Shown here piece by piece: positions 52,776 to 61,257 of a stretch of DNA of 64,000 bases; position 1 is the stretch's first letter, and every line of letters begins with the position of its first letter. The translations under genes were made by a program, and so were the position numbers. The stretch is from RGIG9115 sp045644665. GTDB taxonomy: Bacteria > Bacillota > Clostridia > UBA1381. Below the pieces are notes generated by a model, which worked only from the letters and a program-made list of their open reading frames with translations, was not told the DNA's origin and did no database searches. Where the stretch lies: NCBI GenBank assembly GCA_045644665.1, contig JAZRHH010000023.1:1-64000 (forward strand), written 5' to 3'.

Positions 52776-53687
52776 ATGACAAAGAAAGAGTATTTAAGTC
52801 ACGAGTACAGTTTGTTTATGGAGGGTTATGTAGGACATACTGTAGAATTTTATACAAACCCATCCATTGCAATGATGGACCCATTTAAGATTGCAGATAA
52901 TCTTTATTATGTGGGCGACAAAAAGGTGTGTATACACCTTGTTGACACAGGCGACGGACTGATCCTTATAGATTCAGGTTACTTTGGTGCAGCACATCTT
53001 CTTGTGGACAATATCTGGAGAGCAGGATTTGACCCAAGGGATATTAAACTAATAATTCACACTCACGGCCATACAGACCACTATGGTGCATCAGACGAAT
53101 TCCGCAGAATGTACGGCTGTAAGCTTGCCATAAGCCGCGTAGATGAAGAAGTTTTAAGACCTCTAAGAGAAGAAGGCAGAGCAATGCACGGCTTCTTCCC
53201 TCTTTCAAAAGTACCTGAATTTGATATGCTTATCGAAGACGGGGATGTTATTGAAATGGGCAACACAAAAATCCGCTGCGTTCTCACACCGGGACACACA
53301 CCGGGCGTTATAACCCTTTTCTTTGACACTACATATGAAGGTAAAACATATCCGGTAGGCTTATATGGCGGTGCAGGAATAAACGCACTTACACTTAAGT
53401 ATATTTATTCTGATAAAAATTACACAAGCTACATAGGCTGTGACCGTGATATGCTAAAATCCATTGAAAAGATCTGGGATGAGCCTGTAGTGATTCATTT
53501 AGGTAACCATCCGGGCAACAATAAGACTCTTGAAAAACGCGAGAAAATGATTAAAGAGGGCGGCAATCCGTTTGTTGACCCTGAAAGCTGGCATAATTTC
53601 CTTGGTGGCCTTAGAGATAAAACAAAGTGGATAATCGAGGAAAATGATAAGTTAGAAAGCAAACTGGATGATATTTGCGATAAATAA
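52776..53687 (+). CDS. MBL-fold metallo-hydrolase
   Basis: A 303-residue binuclear-zinc hydrolase: the HxHxDH motif is HTHGHTDHYG near residue 95, a His in CVLTPGHTPGVI near 175 and the later His in VVIHLGNHPGN. The pattern is that of the metallo-beta-lactamase/glyoxalase II/lactonase group. The substrate is unknown; the upstream partner is an MFS carrier. ATG at 52776 follows AAGAGGTG with 7-base spacing; the longer frame upstream is in the MFS gene. Confidence 0.9.
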   Translation: MTKKEYLSHEYSLFMEGYVGHTVEFYTNPSIAMMDPFKIADNLYYVGDKKVCIHLVDTGDGLILIDSGYFGAAHLLVDNIWRAGFDPRDIKLIIHTHGHTDHYGASDEFRRMYGCKLAISRVDEEVLRPLREEGRAMHGFFPLSKVPEFDMLIEDGDVIEMGNTKIRCVLTPGHTPGVITLFFDTTYEGKTYPVGLYGGAGINALTLKYIYSDKNYTSYIGCDRDMLKSIEKIWDEPVVIHLGNHPGNNKTLEKREKMIKEGGNPFVDPESWHNFLGGLRDKTKWIIEENDKLESKLDDICDK

Positions 53688-53690
53688 TAC

Positions 53691-53723
53691 AAAAAACGAG
53701 GTGTATAAAACACCTCGTTTTTT
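53691..53723 (+). terminator. Terminator of the MFS-MBL operon
   Basis: AAAAACGAGGTGT and ACACCTCGTTTTT, short loop, then T run. It also faces the convergent CNNM gene ending at 53744. Confidence 0.85.
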
Positions 53724-53743
53724 ATTTATTTTTAACTCGTTTA

Positions 53744-55072
53744 TTATTCAGACTCTTCCTCATCAGTTTCCCCTGCCTGCTCTTTTACATCTACTCTGAT
53801 TTCATGAGTCATAAGTTCATCGGACTTTGTTACTGTGATTGTGATATTTTCATAATCAATAGTATATCCGTCCTCAGGTATATTTTCACTCTTTTCTATG
53901 AGCCAACCGTTAACTGTTGTTGCCTCTGATATTTCATCAGGTTCAAGCTCAAAGAACTCAAAAAAGTCTTCTGTAGATGTTGTGCAAAGCACCTTGTAGG
54001 AATTTTCACCTATTTTACTGATGTTATCAATTTCTTCATCGCTTTCGTCCCATATCTCGCCCACAAGCTCTTCGATAATATCCTCCATGGTAACTATTCC
54101 TGACGGGATGCCATATTCGCTTACAACCACAACTATGTGGTTATGCTCCGTTTGCATTTCCTTAAATAGCAAATCAAGGTGGATTGTCTCAGGAACATAT
54201 GTAGGCTCAAACATTGCATCACTAAGCTTAAACCCGGGACGCTTGTGTTTAAGAAGGTAATCTCTTGAATGAAGAATACCTACTATTTCGTCCACAGTAT
54301 CAGAGTAAACAGGAATTCTTGTATACCCCTCTGTTTCTATGGTGTTTAAAATTTCTTCTTCTGTTGCATCTTCGGCAATAAAGGAAATTTTCTTTCTGTG
54401 AGTCATAACGTCTGCAGCTGTTAATCTATCGAGCTTGAATACATTTTTGATATATTCTATCTCGTCATCATCAAGGCTGCCCTCGTCTGCACCTGCATCG
54501 AGCATTATAACAATATCCTCTTCTGAAACTGGATCCTCTTTTTCGTTTGGATTAATTCCGAAGAGCCTTAATACACCATTGGTTGAAACTGTCAAAAGCC
54601 AGATTATAGGCCTAAGTATCACTGCAATTGCTGAAATAAAGCCACACACATATTCTGCAAGCTTTTCCTTATATTTCATTGCAACACGTTTTGGAACAAG
54701 CTCTCCCAAAACAAGTGTAAAGAACGACAAAATAAGAGTGATGATAATAACTGACGCTGTATTTACAACGTTTATATACGAGCTTGGTATATTCAGCACA
54801 TTAATCAATACTCCGGACAGGCGCTCGGCAAAGTTATCTGCCGCAAAAGCTGAACCCAGGAAACCTGCAAGGGTGATGCCTATTTGTATAGTAGATAAGA
54901 ACTTTGTTGGCTCTTCTATCATACGAAGCATTTTAGCAGCCTTTTTATCGCCGTCTTCTGCTTTTGATTTTACCTTTTTCTCATTAAGTGATATAACTGC
55001 TATTTCTGTTGCAGCAAAAAAAGCATTAAGCAAAATCAAAATAAACTGTAATAATAATTGTTTAACTAACAT
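53744..55072 (-). CDS. CNNM/CorC-type membrane transporter with CBS domains
   Basis: A 442-residue protein of the HlyC/CorC (CNNM) family. DUF21 membrane region at about 1-190, two CBS modules at about 205-325 (TAADVMTHRKKISFIAEDATEEEIL) and a C-terminal CorC_HlyC domain at about 340-425. Family members export Mg2+ (MpfA in Staphylococcus). The 200 bp upstream may include a structured leader and a tiny ORF (next entries). Confidence 0.92.
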   Translation of the reverse strand: MLVKQLLLQFILILLNAFFAATEIAVISLNEKKVKSKAEDGDKKAAKMLRMIEEPTKFLSTIQIGITLAGFLGSAFAADNFAERLSGVLINVLNIPSSYINVVNTASVIIITLILSFFTLVLGELVPKRVAMKYKEKLAEYVCGFISAIAVILRPIIWLLTVSTNGVLRLFGINPNEKEDPVSEEDIVIMLDAGADEGSLDDDEIEYIKNVFKLDRLTAADVMTHRKKISFIAEDATEEEILNTIETEGYTRIPVYSDTVDEIVGILHSRDYLLKHKRPGFKLSDAMFEPTYVPETIHLDLLFKEMQTEHNHIVVVVSEYGIPSGIVTMEDIIEELVGEIWDESDEEIDNISKIGENSYKVLCTTSTEDFFEFFELEPDEISEATTVNGWLIEKSENIPEDGYTIDYENITITVTKSDELMTHEIRVDVKEQAGETDEEESE

Positions 55073-55122
55073 ATATCCTCCAAATTAAATATAAAATTTC
55101 TTTCTTTTAAAATCTTACATTT

Positions 55123-55221
55123 TCAGCAACGCATACCATAGTGGTATCTGCGTCTGTTTAATGAGTGCAAATACATGTCAGTTGTATACCTACTTCGAGG
55201 TAACGGGTCCACCAAAACCAT
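55123..55221 (-). CDS. Possible 32-residue ORF in the leader of the CNNM gene
   Basis: Preceded by AGAAGGAG and starting at an ATG (55221), or a TTG/GTG 6-9 bases further, which have better spacing. It encodes an Arg/Tyr-rich peptide beginning MVLVDPLPRSRYTTD and ending RRRYHYGMRC. The codons are normal for the window. It ends 51 bp before the CNNM start. It could be a leader peptide, a small protein or an accident; no family known to me. Confidence 0.35.
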   Translation of the reverse strand: MVLVDPLPRSRYTTDMYLHSLNRRRYHYGMRC

Positions 55222-55240
55222 CTCCTTCTCTTTTAATTTA
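55125..55240 (-). promoter_or_regulatory. Structured 5' leader upstream of the CNNM gene
   Basis: On the minus strand the leader can form ACGCA..TGCGT around ATACC..GGTAT (near 55125-55150) and a TACCT-CGAAG-TAGGTA hairpin (near 55185-55203). A weak promoter (TTGCTG-17-TAAATT, 55263-55235) would start it near 55228. It does not match a riboswitch I recognise, including Mg2+ or Mn2+ types. 199 bp separate recR and the CNNM start codon. Confidence 0.4.
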
Positions 55241-55271
55241 TATGTTAAACTGTGTAACAGCAAAACACGCT

Positions 55272-55874
55272 TTATAATATTTGTTGTCTGCCTTCAAGGG
55301 CTTTTATGAGGGTTATTTTATCTGCATATTCAAGTCCGCTTCCAACAGGAACGCCGTGGGCTATTCTTGTAACCTTTATACCCATAGGGGCAATAAGCCT
55401 TGAAATATAAACTGCCGTTGCTGTACCGTTAACGGTAGGGTTTGTTGCCATTATAACCTCTTTTACCGAAGCGTCTGAAAGGCGTGTTATCAGCTCACTT
55501 ATTTTAATATCCTCCGGCGATATCCCGTCCGCAGGTGAAAGAGCTCCGTGGAGCACATGATACAGGCCGTTATACTCGTTTGTGCCCTCAATGGCTTTTA
55601 CATCCTCAGGGCTTTCAACCACGCATATAACAGACCTGTCCCTTTTATCCGAGGCACATATTTTGCATGGCACCTCTGCTGTCAGGTTTTGACAAACAGG
55701 ACAGAATATTATATTTTTCTTTGCTTTTCTTATAGTATCGGTCATAGACTCAACAGCTTCGTCAGACATTCGCTCCAGAATGTGAAAGGCAATCCTCTCA
55801 GCACTCTTTGGGCCAATGCCGGGAAGCTGTTCAAACTGCTCTATAAGTTTTTCAACAGACAAATCCTCTGCCAA
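55272..55874 (-). CDS. recR: Recombination protein RecR
   Basis: RecR works with RecF and RecO to load RecA at gaps. The 200 residues have the helix-hairpin-helix FEQLPGIGPKSAERIAFHIL near 14-33, a C4 zinc finger CPVC..CKIC at about 57-72, and a Toprim domain (VICVVESPEDV). TTG start, nine bases after GGAAGGA. It follows ybaB by 18 bp in the conserved dnaX-ybaB-recR order. Confidence 0.97.
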   Translation of the reverse strand: MAEDLSVEKLIEQFEQLPGIGPKSAERIAFHILERMSDEAVESMTDTIRKAKKNIIFCPVCQNLTAEVPCKICASDKRDRSVICVVESPEDVKAIEGTNEYNGLYHVLHGALSPADGISPEDIKISELITRLSDASVKEVIMATNPTVNGTATAVYISRLIAPMGIKVTRIAHGVPVGSGLEYADKITLIKALEGRQQIL

Positions 55875-55892
55875 TTTTAAGTTCCTTCCTTT

Positions 55893-56246
55893 TTAAAACA
55901 ATCCAGGAATGTTAAGACTGCCTGTAATTGCGCCCATTCCCTCTGTCATCATATCATCTGCTTTTTTAAGAGCCTCATTTGCCGCAACCATTACAAGATC
56001 CTGCAAAGTTTCTACATCATCAGGGTCTATTACTTCAGGGCTTATCTCTATTGACATAAGCTCTTTCTTTCCATTTGCAACAACCTTTACTGCGCCGCCG
56101 CCTGCAGATGCTTCAACTGTTTTTTCCTCAATTTCTGCCTGGATTTTTTCCATTTCTTCCTGCATTTTTTGAGCTTGCTTTACTACATTGCTTACATTTT
56201 TATTTTGATTCATGCCTGCACCGGCAAATCCTTTATATTTTCCCAT
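55893..56246 (-). CDS. ybaB: YbaB/EbfC nucleoid-associated protein
   Basis: A 117-residue DNA-binding protein starting MGKYKGFAGAGMNQ, with the coiled-coil helix VVKQAQKMQEEMEKIQAEIEE (printed in part) and a beta-rich AGGGAVKVVANGKKELMSIEI core. It lies between dnaX and recR as in many bacteria. GGAGG nine bases upstream fixes the ATG at 56246. Role in nucleoid structure is by family. Confidence 0.96.
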   Translation of the reverse strand: MGKYKGFAGAGMNQNKNVSNVVKQAQKMQEEMEKIQAEIEEKTVEASAGGGAVKVVANGKKELMSIEISPEVIDPDDVETLQDLVMVAANEALKKADDMMTEGMGAITGSLNIPGLF

Positions 56247-56267
56247 GGTAACCTCCAAAAATTTAAA

Positions 56268-58028
56268 TTATTCTTCATCTATCTCGCCGTTTTCAAGAAA
56301 TTCTTCCCGTTCATCCTCGTCAAAGGAAGATTGTGAAAAATCATCTGCCTCCGGCTGATAGTTTAAAAATTCTCTATCATCTACTGCGTCTATAAAATCG
56401 CCCATCTTTTCAATTACATTTCCAAGAGGGTCAGCATTTTTTTCTTCATGTACCTCCGGCTGTGCGTCCGTTAATGACCAGAAATCAACCATATAATCCT
56501 CCAGCTCATCCTTAAATGCAACCTTTACATCAAGGTCAACTCCGCAGGCTTTCCTTACAAGCTGAACAATCAGATTTATTTTAGAAAGTGCAATATTATA
56601 TGCTCCCTTTTCTTTTGTACGGTCATATAAAAGTATTATTCCCTCATCATCTATGGTTATTTCTGCTCCAACAAGAGCTGTTGCAAGAAACGGATTACGC
56701 TTTATTACGGCAGAAACCGTCTTGTCCCACTTTTTTGCCACCATAACAATGGGGTTTGAAGCCGTAAGCTTTTCTTTTGGAATAGGAGTGTACAGTCTTC
56801 CGGATGGCTTTTTCTTTTCCGGTTTTGCCTCCGGTTCCGGCTTTTCTGCTGTAGTGTCTACAGGAGCAACCGTTATTCCCTCTTTAAGCTTTTCTTCCAT
56901 GTCACTTAGCCTTGCTGCAAGTGCCTCTTGTGACATATCAAGCTCCGGTCTGCACATTTTCATAAAAGCTGTTTCATATACAACTCTTGGTGACTTTATC
57001 CATTTAGCATCGCTTTTTGCTTTTGAGAGGCTCTCTACTATGTAAGAAAGCTTTTCATATGTTATACTCCGTGCATCACTTTTAAACCTTACAATTTCCT
57101 CATCACTGTAATCTAAAAGGTCTTCCGGACTTTCAGACACCTTACAAACAATAAGATTTCTGAAATGGGAAATAAGGGAGTCAACAAAAACATTAAGGTC
57201 CTGTCCCATATCTGAAACTCTGCCAAGAACTGAGAATATATCCCCCAGGCTTCTGTCACATATTGCATGTGCCATATCAAATTGTATATCAATGGGCACC
57301 ATTCCGAGAGTGTCCGTTATATTATCATAGGTAATGTCATTTCCGGAGGCAGAAACAACTCTTTCCAGAACGCTTATTGCATCACGCATTGACCCGTCAC
57401 CGAGCCTTGCAATTAGTGCATATGCCTCCTCTGTTATGTTAAATCCCTCGCCATAGGCTATTTCCTTTGTGCGAAGTATAATATCTGATGGTTTTATACG
57501 TCTGAAATCATATCTTTGACATCTTGACAAAATTGTTTGAGGCACCTGATGCGGCTCTGTTGTTGCAAGAATAAATATAACATGTTCAGGCGGCTCCTCA
57601 AGAGTTTTTAAAAGGGCATTAAAGGCGCTGGTACTTAGCATATGCACCTCATCTATTATATACACCCTGTACTTTGCAGAGGCGGTCACATACTTTGTAT
57701 CGTCTCTAAGCTCACGAATACTGTCTACACCATTATTTGATGCAGCGTCTATTTCCACCACATCCATTATACTGCCGTCTAAAATACCCCTGCAAATTTC
57801 ACATTCATTACAAGGGCTGCCATTTTTGCTATTTAAACAATTAACAGCACGCGCAAAAATTTTGGCAGCTGTGGTTTTTCCTGTACCCCGAGTCCCACAG
57901 AAAAGATATGCATGGCCCACTCTGCCATCGGTTATTTGGTTTTTTAAGGTTTCTGTTATGTGGCCTTGTCCTACAACATCCTCAAAAACCATAGGACGCC
58001 ACTTCCTGTATATAGCCTTATATGCCAT
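56268..58028 (-). CDS. dnaX: DNA polymerase III subunits gamma and tau
   Basis: The clamp-loader ATPase, 586 residues. Walker A GTRGTGKTTAAKI at about 45-57, a zinc module CLNSKNGSPCNECEIC at about 64-79, DEVHMLS and the sensor SRCQRYDFRR. After residue 370 come a Glu/Lys/Pro linker and the tau-like C-terminal region that contacts the polymerase. Preceded by the SRP RNA gene, the usual Gram-positive scr-dnaX-ybaB-recR order. AGGAG RBS. Confidence 0.97.
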   Translation of the reverse strand: MAYKAIYRKWRPMVFEDVVGQGHITETLKNQITDGRVGHAYLFCGTRGTGKTTAAKIFARAVNCLNSKNGSPCNECEICRGILDGSIMDVVEIDAASNNGVDSIRELRDDTKYVTASAKYRVYIIDEVHMLSTSAFNALLKTLEEPPEHVIFILATTEPHQVPQTILSRCQRYDFRRIKPSDIILRTKEIAYGEGFNITEEAYALIARLGDGSMRDAISVLERVVSASGNDITYDNITDTLGMVPIDIQFDMAHAICDRSLGDIFSVLGRVSDMGQDLNVFVDSLISHFRNLIVCKVSESPEDLLDYSDEEIVRFKSDARSITYEKLSYIVESLSKAKSDAKWIKSPRVVYETAFMKMCRPELDMSQEALAARLSDMEEKLKEGITVAPVDTTAEKPEPEAKPEKKKPSGRLYTPIPKEKLTASNPIVMVAKKWDKTVSAVIKRNPFLATALVGAEITIDDEGIILLYDRTKEKGAYNIALSKINLIVQLVRKACGVDLDVKVAFKDELEDYMVDFWSLTDAQPEVHEEKNADPLGNVIEKMGDFIDAVDDREFLNYQPEADDFSQSSFDEDEREEFLENGEIDEE

Positions 58029-58111
58029 ATCCTTTCTCCTAAATAAAAAACACCCGCAAAGGCACGTTTATCGTATCCAACTACCCATGAGTGTCGCTAA
58101 ATTTAAAATAA

Positions 58112-58215
58112 GGCTCAGACCGAGTTGACTGTAACACATCAAAAAATCCGCTTATTGCTGCTTGGTTCCCCATCTGACAAGGTTCACGGCATTCAATCGC
58201 ACAGGCTCGGTCATC
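58112..58215 (-). ncRNA. ffs: Signal recognition particle RNA (small bacterial type)
   Basis: On the minus strand the ends pair as GACCGAG with CTCGGTC. The helix 8 core reads GTCAG-AT-GG-GGAA-CC-AA-GCAGC: the GGAA tetraloop and the GUCAG/GCAGC internal loop are the SRP54 (Ffh) binding signature, while the loop-closing pair CC/GG of the usual form is swapped to GG/CC, which preserves pairing. CCG..CGG and CTTG..CAAG-like pairs extend it. No Alu domain is visible, so it is the about 100-nt type. Ends are approximate. It precedes dnaX. Confidence 0.87.
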
Positions 58216-58239
58216 ATCGCCAAAATTTCACTACTATAT

Positions 58240-58268
58240 ATTATACTATATTACTCTATATTTTGCAA
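58240..58268 (-). promoter_or_regulatory. Sigma-A promoter of ffs (and perhaps dnaX)
   Basis: TTGCAA (58268-58263), 17-base spacer, TATAAT (58245-58240). Transcription would begin about 58233, just before the SRP RNA. Confidence 0.8.
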
Positions 58269-58284
58269 GTGTTTTTTTAAATTT

Positions 58285-58956
58285 TTATACAATATACAAA
58301 AGAATATAAAACATTTGCAAAATGCTGCCTGCAAGGGTCAGAACATGAAATACACTATGCATATATCTTTTCTTTTTAAATGCATAATAAAACACTGCTC
58401 CTACTGTGTAGCACACGCCACCTGTAGCAAGGAGTATCATGCCGCCTTTTGAGGCAAGGTATGCTGCTGCATCCCAGGCAAGAACTATTGTCCAGCCCAT
58501 AACGAGATAGCAAACGGCAGAGAACTTTGAATATGCCTTAATATCTATAGAATTAAAAACAATACCAACAATTGCCGCCGCCCATACAATACCAAATATT
58601 GTCCAGCCAAGAGCCGCATTATATTCACGAAGTGTGCAAAGGACAATTGGAGTATAAGAGCCGGCTATAAGAAAAAATATTGCACAGTGGTCGATTATCT
58701 GAAATACCTTTTTTGCAAGATTTGGTCTTAGTCCATGATATATACTGGAGTTTGTATATAAAATTATAAGAGATGCACCGTATATTGCTCCTCCTACTAC
58801 TCCATAAGTGTTTTTGTGAATTGCAGCAAAAACAACACACAAAACCAGAGCTACTATTCCAACAGCTACTCCTGCAATGTGTGATACCATATTAAAAATT
58901 TCTTCTCCCTTGGTGTAGCTCGGAAGCACTCTGTCTGCCAATTTCTGTCTTGCCAT
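58285..58956 (-). CDS. Hemolysin III/PAQR-family membrane protein
   Basis: A 223-residue protein with seven membrane helices of the PAQR/hemolysin III family (YqfA type). EIFNMVSHIAGVAVG near the N-terminus, SSIYHG near 68 and VFHVLTLAGS near the C-terminus carry the family's conserved Ser and His that may bind metal. The biochemical role in bacteria is unsettled. A GGAGG RBS precedes the ATG. Confidence 0.94.
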   Translation of the reverse strand: MARQKLADRVLPSYTKGEEIFNMVSHIAGVAVGIVALVLCVVFAAIHKNTYGVVGGAIYGASLIILYTNSSIYHGLRPNLAKKVFQIIDHCAIFFLIAGSYTPIVLCTLREYNAALGWTIFGIVWAAAIVGIVFNSIDIKAYSKFSAVCYLVMGWTIVLAWDAAAYLASKGGMILLATGGVCYTVGAVFYYAFKKKRYMHSVFHVLTLAGSILQMFYILLYIV

Positions 58957-58985
58957 ATACTATGACACCTCCTGTGGTTTTCTTT

Positions 58986-59002
58986 TACCATATTACATGG
59001 TA
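58986..59002. promoter_or_regulatory. Perfect dyad at the transcription start of the PAQR gene
   Basis: TACCAT-ATTAC-ATGGTA, just after the -10 box, where a repressor would act. Confidence 0.45.
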
Positions 59003-59003
59003 T

Positions 59004-59032
59004 ATTATACCACATTAAAGAAGCTAAATCAA
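59004..59032 (-). promoter_or_regulatory. Sigma-A promoter of the PAQR gene
   Basis: TTGATT (59032-59027), 17-base spacer, TATAAT (59009-59004) on the minus strand. It lies directly after the uxaC stop. Confidence 0.7.
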
Positions 59033-59039
59033 GTGATTT

Positions 59040-60266
59040 TTAAAAACAAAAATAGTTTTTTGCATTCTTGTAGCAAATACCCTCTGTTATCTCTTTTAAT
59101 GCGTCATAATCCTCCGGATATTCCCCATTTTCCACCCATTTACCCAGCATTGAACACAAAATTCTTCTGAAATATTCATGGCGTGTATAGGATACAAAGC
59201 TCCTGGAGTCAGTAAGCATGCCTATAAACTTTCCAAGCATCCCAAGGTTAGCAAGAGCTTTCATTTGACTTTCCATACCGTCACGGTTATCACTAAACCA
59301 CCAACCTGAACCAAATTGAATTTTTGAAGAAACAGGTGCTTTTTGAAAGTTACCAATCATTGTTCCAATTACATAATTATCCTTTGGATTTAAAGTGTAA
59401 AGGATAGTTTTTGGAAGTAAATCCTCTTTTTCAAGGCTGTCAAGGATAAATGATAGCTTTTCTGCTACAGGAAAATCGTTTATGGAATCAAATCCTGCAT
59501 CAGCACCAAGTTTTTCATACATTCTTGTATTATTATTCCTAAGAGCACCAATGTGAAGTTGCATTACCCAGCCACGCTTTGCATATTCTCTGCCAAGAAA
59601 AATAATTTTTTCTGCCACATCTCCTGTCATTTCATCTATAGAATGGTCGGACAGCCTGCATCCGTTTTCATGGAAATAATCCATTCTATTTGTTATTTCA
59701 CTTTTTATATCTTCCTTTAAATCAGGACGGAATGTGGGCAAAACCTTTGTTTCAAAGTCTTTTAGAGCCTTGTGGTATTTAAGATCGTCATAAGGATTGT
59801 CTGTGGTGCAGATAACCTCCACATTTGACATTTTTATCAGGGCTTTTGCAGAAAAGTTGCCGCCCTTAATTCTTTCATTGCATATGTCCCATATCTTTTC
59901 TGCATTTTCCTCATTCAGAGGCATATCCACATCAAAATATCTCTTAAGTTCAAGCGCTGTCCAATGATAGAGAGGATTGCCAATCAGCATTGGCATGATT
60001 TTTGCAAAAGCTTTCCATTTTAAGAAGTCATCTGCCGAGCCTGTTATATACTCCTCATCAATTCCGGCGCTTCGCATCTGACGCCATTTATAGTGGTCAC
60101 CGCTAAGGAATACATCATAGGGGTTTTTAAATTTATAGTCGTTTGCAATCATTTCAGGAGACAGGTGACAATGATAGTCAATAATGGGCAAATCCTTTGC
60201 AAATTCTCTATAGAGTGTATTTGCCACATCGTTTTTTAGCATAAAGCTGTCATTAATCATTCCCAT
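59040..60266 (-). CDS. uxaC: Glucuronate isomerase (compact form)
   Basis: UxaC isomerises glucuronate to fructuronate or galacturonate to tagaturonate. It has IIDYHCHLSP near 30, GDHYKWRQMR near 77, and the conserved block EYAKRGWVMQLHIGALRNNNTRMYEKLG. The protein is 408 residues against about 460-470 usually; the segment after FHENGCRLSDH up to the EYAKRGW block is about 50 residues shorter than I expect. No frame break is seen, so this is a real compact form. Start ATG at 60266 follows GGGGTG; it overlaps the SDR stop region (60268). Confidence 0.93.
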   Translation of the reverse strand: MGMINDSFMLKNDVANTLYREFAKDLPIIDYHCHLSPEMIANDYKFKNPYDVFLSGDHYKWRQMRSAGIDEEYITGSADDFLKWKAFAKIMPMLIGNPLYHWTALELKRYFDVDMPLNEENAEKIWDICNERIKGGNFSAKALIKMSNVEVICTTDNPYDDLKYHKALKDFETKVLPTFRPDLKEDIKSEITNRMDYFHENGCRLSDHSIDEMTGDVAEKIIFLGREYAKRGWVMQLHIGALRNNNTRMYEKLGADAGFDSINDFPVAEKLSFILDSLEKEDLLPKTILYTLNPKDNYVIGTMIGNFQKAPVSSKIQFGSGWWFSDNRDGMESQMKALANLGMLGKFIGMLTDSRSFVSYTRHEYFRRILCSMLGKWVENGEYPEDYDALKEITEGICYKNAKNYFCF

Positions 60267-60267
60267 T

Positions 60268-61119
60268 TTACACCCCGCTGTACGCTGAAAATCCACCGTC
60301 TACGGGAAGGACAATACCATTTATAAAACTTGAAGCCTCATATGAAACAAGAAATAAAAGAGCACCTACAAGCTCCTCGGGAGTACCAAAACGGTTCATT
60401 GGTGTCTGGCACAAAATCTTTTTAGAACGGTCTGTATATGTCCCGTCCTCGTTTGTGAGAAGTGCTTTATTTTGATGTGTAAGGAAAAATCCCGGTGCAA
60501 TTGCATTTACCCTTATATTTGTTTTTGAAAAGTGTACAGCGAGCCACTGGGTAAAATTTGATACTGCCGCCTTTGCACCGCTGTACGCCGGAATTCTTGT
60601 AAGAGGTGTATAGGCGTTCATAGAAGAAATATTTATTATACATGCTTCATCTTTTAACATCAAATCCTTTGCAAAAACCTGAGTAGGAATGAGAGTCCCC
60701 AAAAAGTTAAGATTAAACACAAACTCCACTCCATCAGAGTCAAGGTCGAAAAAGGTTTTCACATCATCTTTTGCCAAATCCTCCGGGCAAAGATAGTCCT
60801 TTGTTGTAGTTGCCTTTGGGTTATTGCCTCCGGCACCGTTAATAAGCACATCACAAGTGCCAAGCTCTTTTAAAATTTCGGTATGAACCTTTTTAAGAGA
60901 GTCCATGTCAAGCACATCTGCACCGTATCCTATTGCAACTCCGCCTTTTTCTTTTATTTCTGCTGCCACTTTTTCTGCGCTTTCGCCATTTAAGTCAAGA
61001 ATTGCAACCTTTGCTCCGCACTCTGCAACGGCTTTTGCCATTGTGCTGCATATTATACCTCCCCCACCTGTTATTACTACTACCTTGTTTTTAAGATTTG
61101 GATATATCATATTTTTCAT
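60268..61119 (-). CDS. SDR-family D-mannonate oxidoreductase-like (YjmF/UxuB type)
   Basis: A 283-residue short-chain dehydrogenase. Rossmann motif TGGGGIICSTMA at about 17-28, NAG in INGAGGNNP near 91 and the active-site YSGAK (Tyr about 181, Lys 185), with Ser in NISSMNAY. Between uxuA and uxaC, this is most probably the fructuronate/mannonate oxidoreductase of the SDR type seen in B. subtilis YjmF. It lacks the long-chain UxuB fold. AAAGGAA RBS before the ATG. Confidence 0.9.
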   Translation of the reverse strand: MKNMIYPNLKNKVVVITGGGGIICSTMAKAVAECGAKVAILDLNGESAEKVAAEIKEKGGVAIGYGADVLDMDSLKKVHTEILKELGTCDVLINGAGGNNPKATTTKDYLCPEDLAKDDVKTFFDLDSDGVEFVFNLNFLGTLIPTQVFAKDLMLKDEACIINISSMNAYTPLTRIPAYSGAKAAVSNFTQWLAVHFSKTNIRVNAIAPGFFLTHQNKALLTNEDGTYTDRSKKILCQTPMNRFGTPEELVGALLFLVSYEASSFINGIVLPVDGGFSAYSGV

Positions 61120-61171
61120 TTTTATTCCTATTCCTTTCTATATTAAAATACGCAAAATTATAGGCTAAAAG

Positions 61172-61257
61172 AAAATTGTTCACAGTGCTGCTTTGCCGCG
61201 AGCGGTGCCGTACATAGAGTACTGCCCCGAGCAAAAAGTAGTGCTGTGGGCAATTTT
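61172..61257. repeat. Long imperfect hairpin between uxuA and the SDR gene
   Basis: Ends AAAATTG and CAATTTT pair, then CACAG with CTGTG, then inner segments including GTAC-TCTAT-GTAC. About 86 bp in all and clearly richer in G+C than its surroundings. It begins at the uxuA stop codon. It may attenuate or process the transcript, or be a small mobile repeat. No second copy was noticed in this window. Confidence 0.6.

Noticed and set aside
55180..55225. T-box riboswitch, because of GGTGGACCCG on the minus strand
   Set aside because: It does not match the T-box core, there is no specifier stem, and the gene is a metal transporter.
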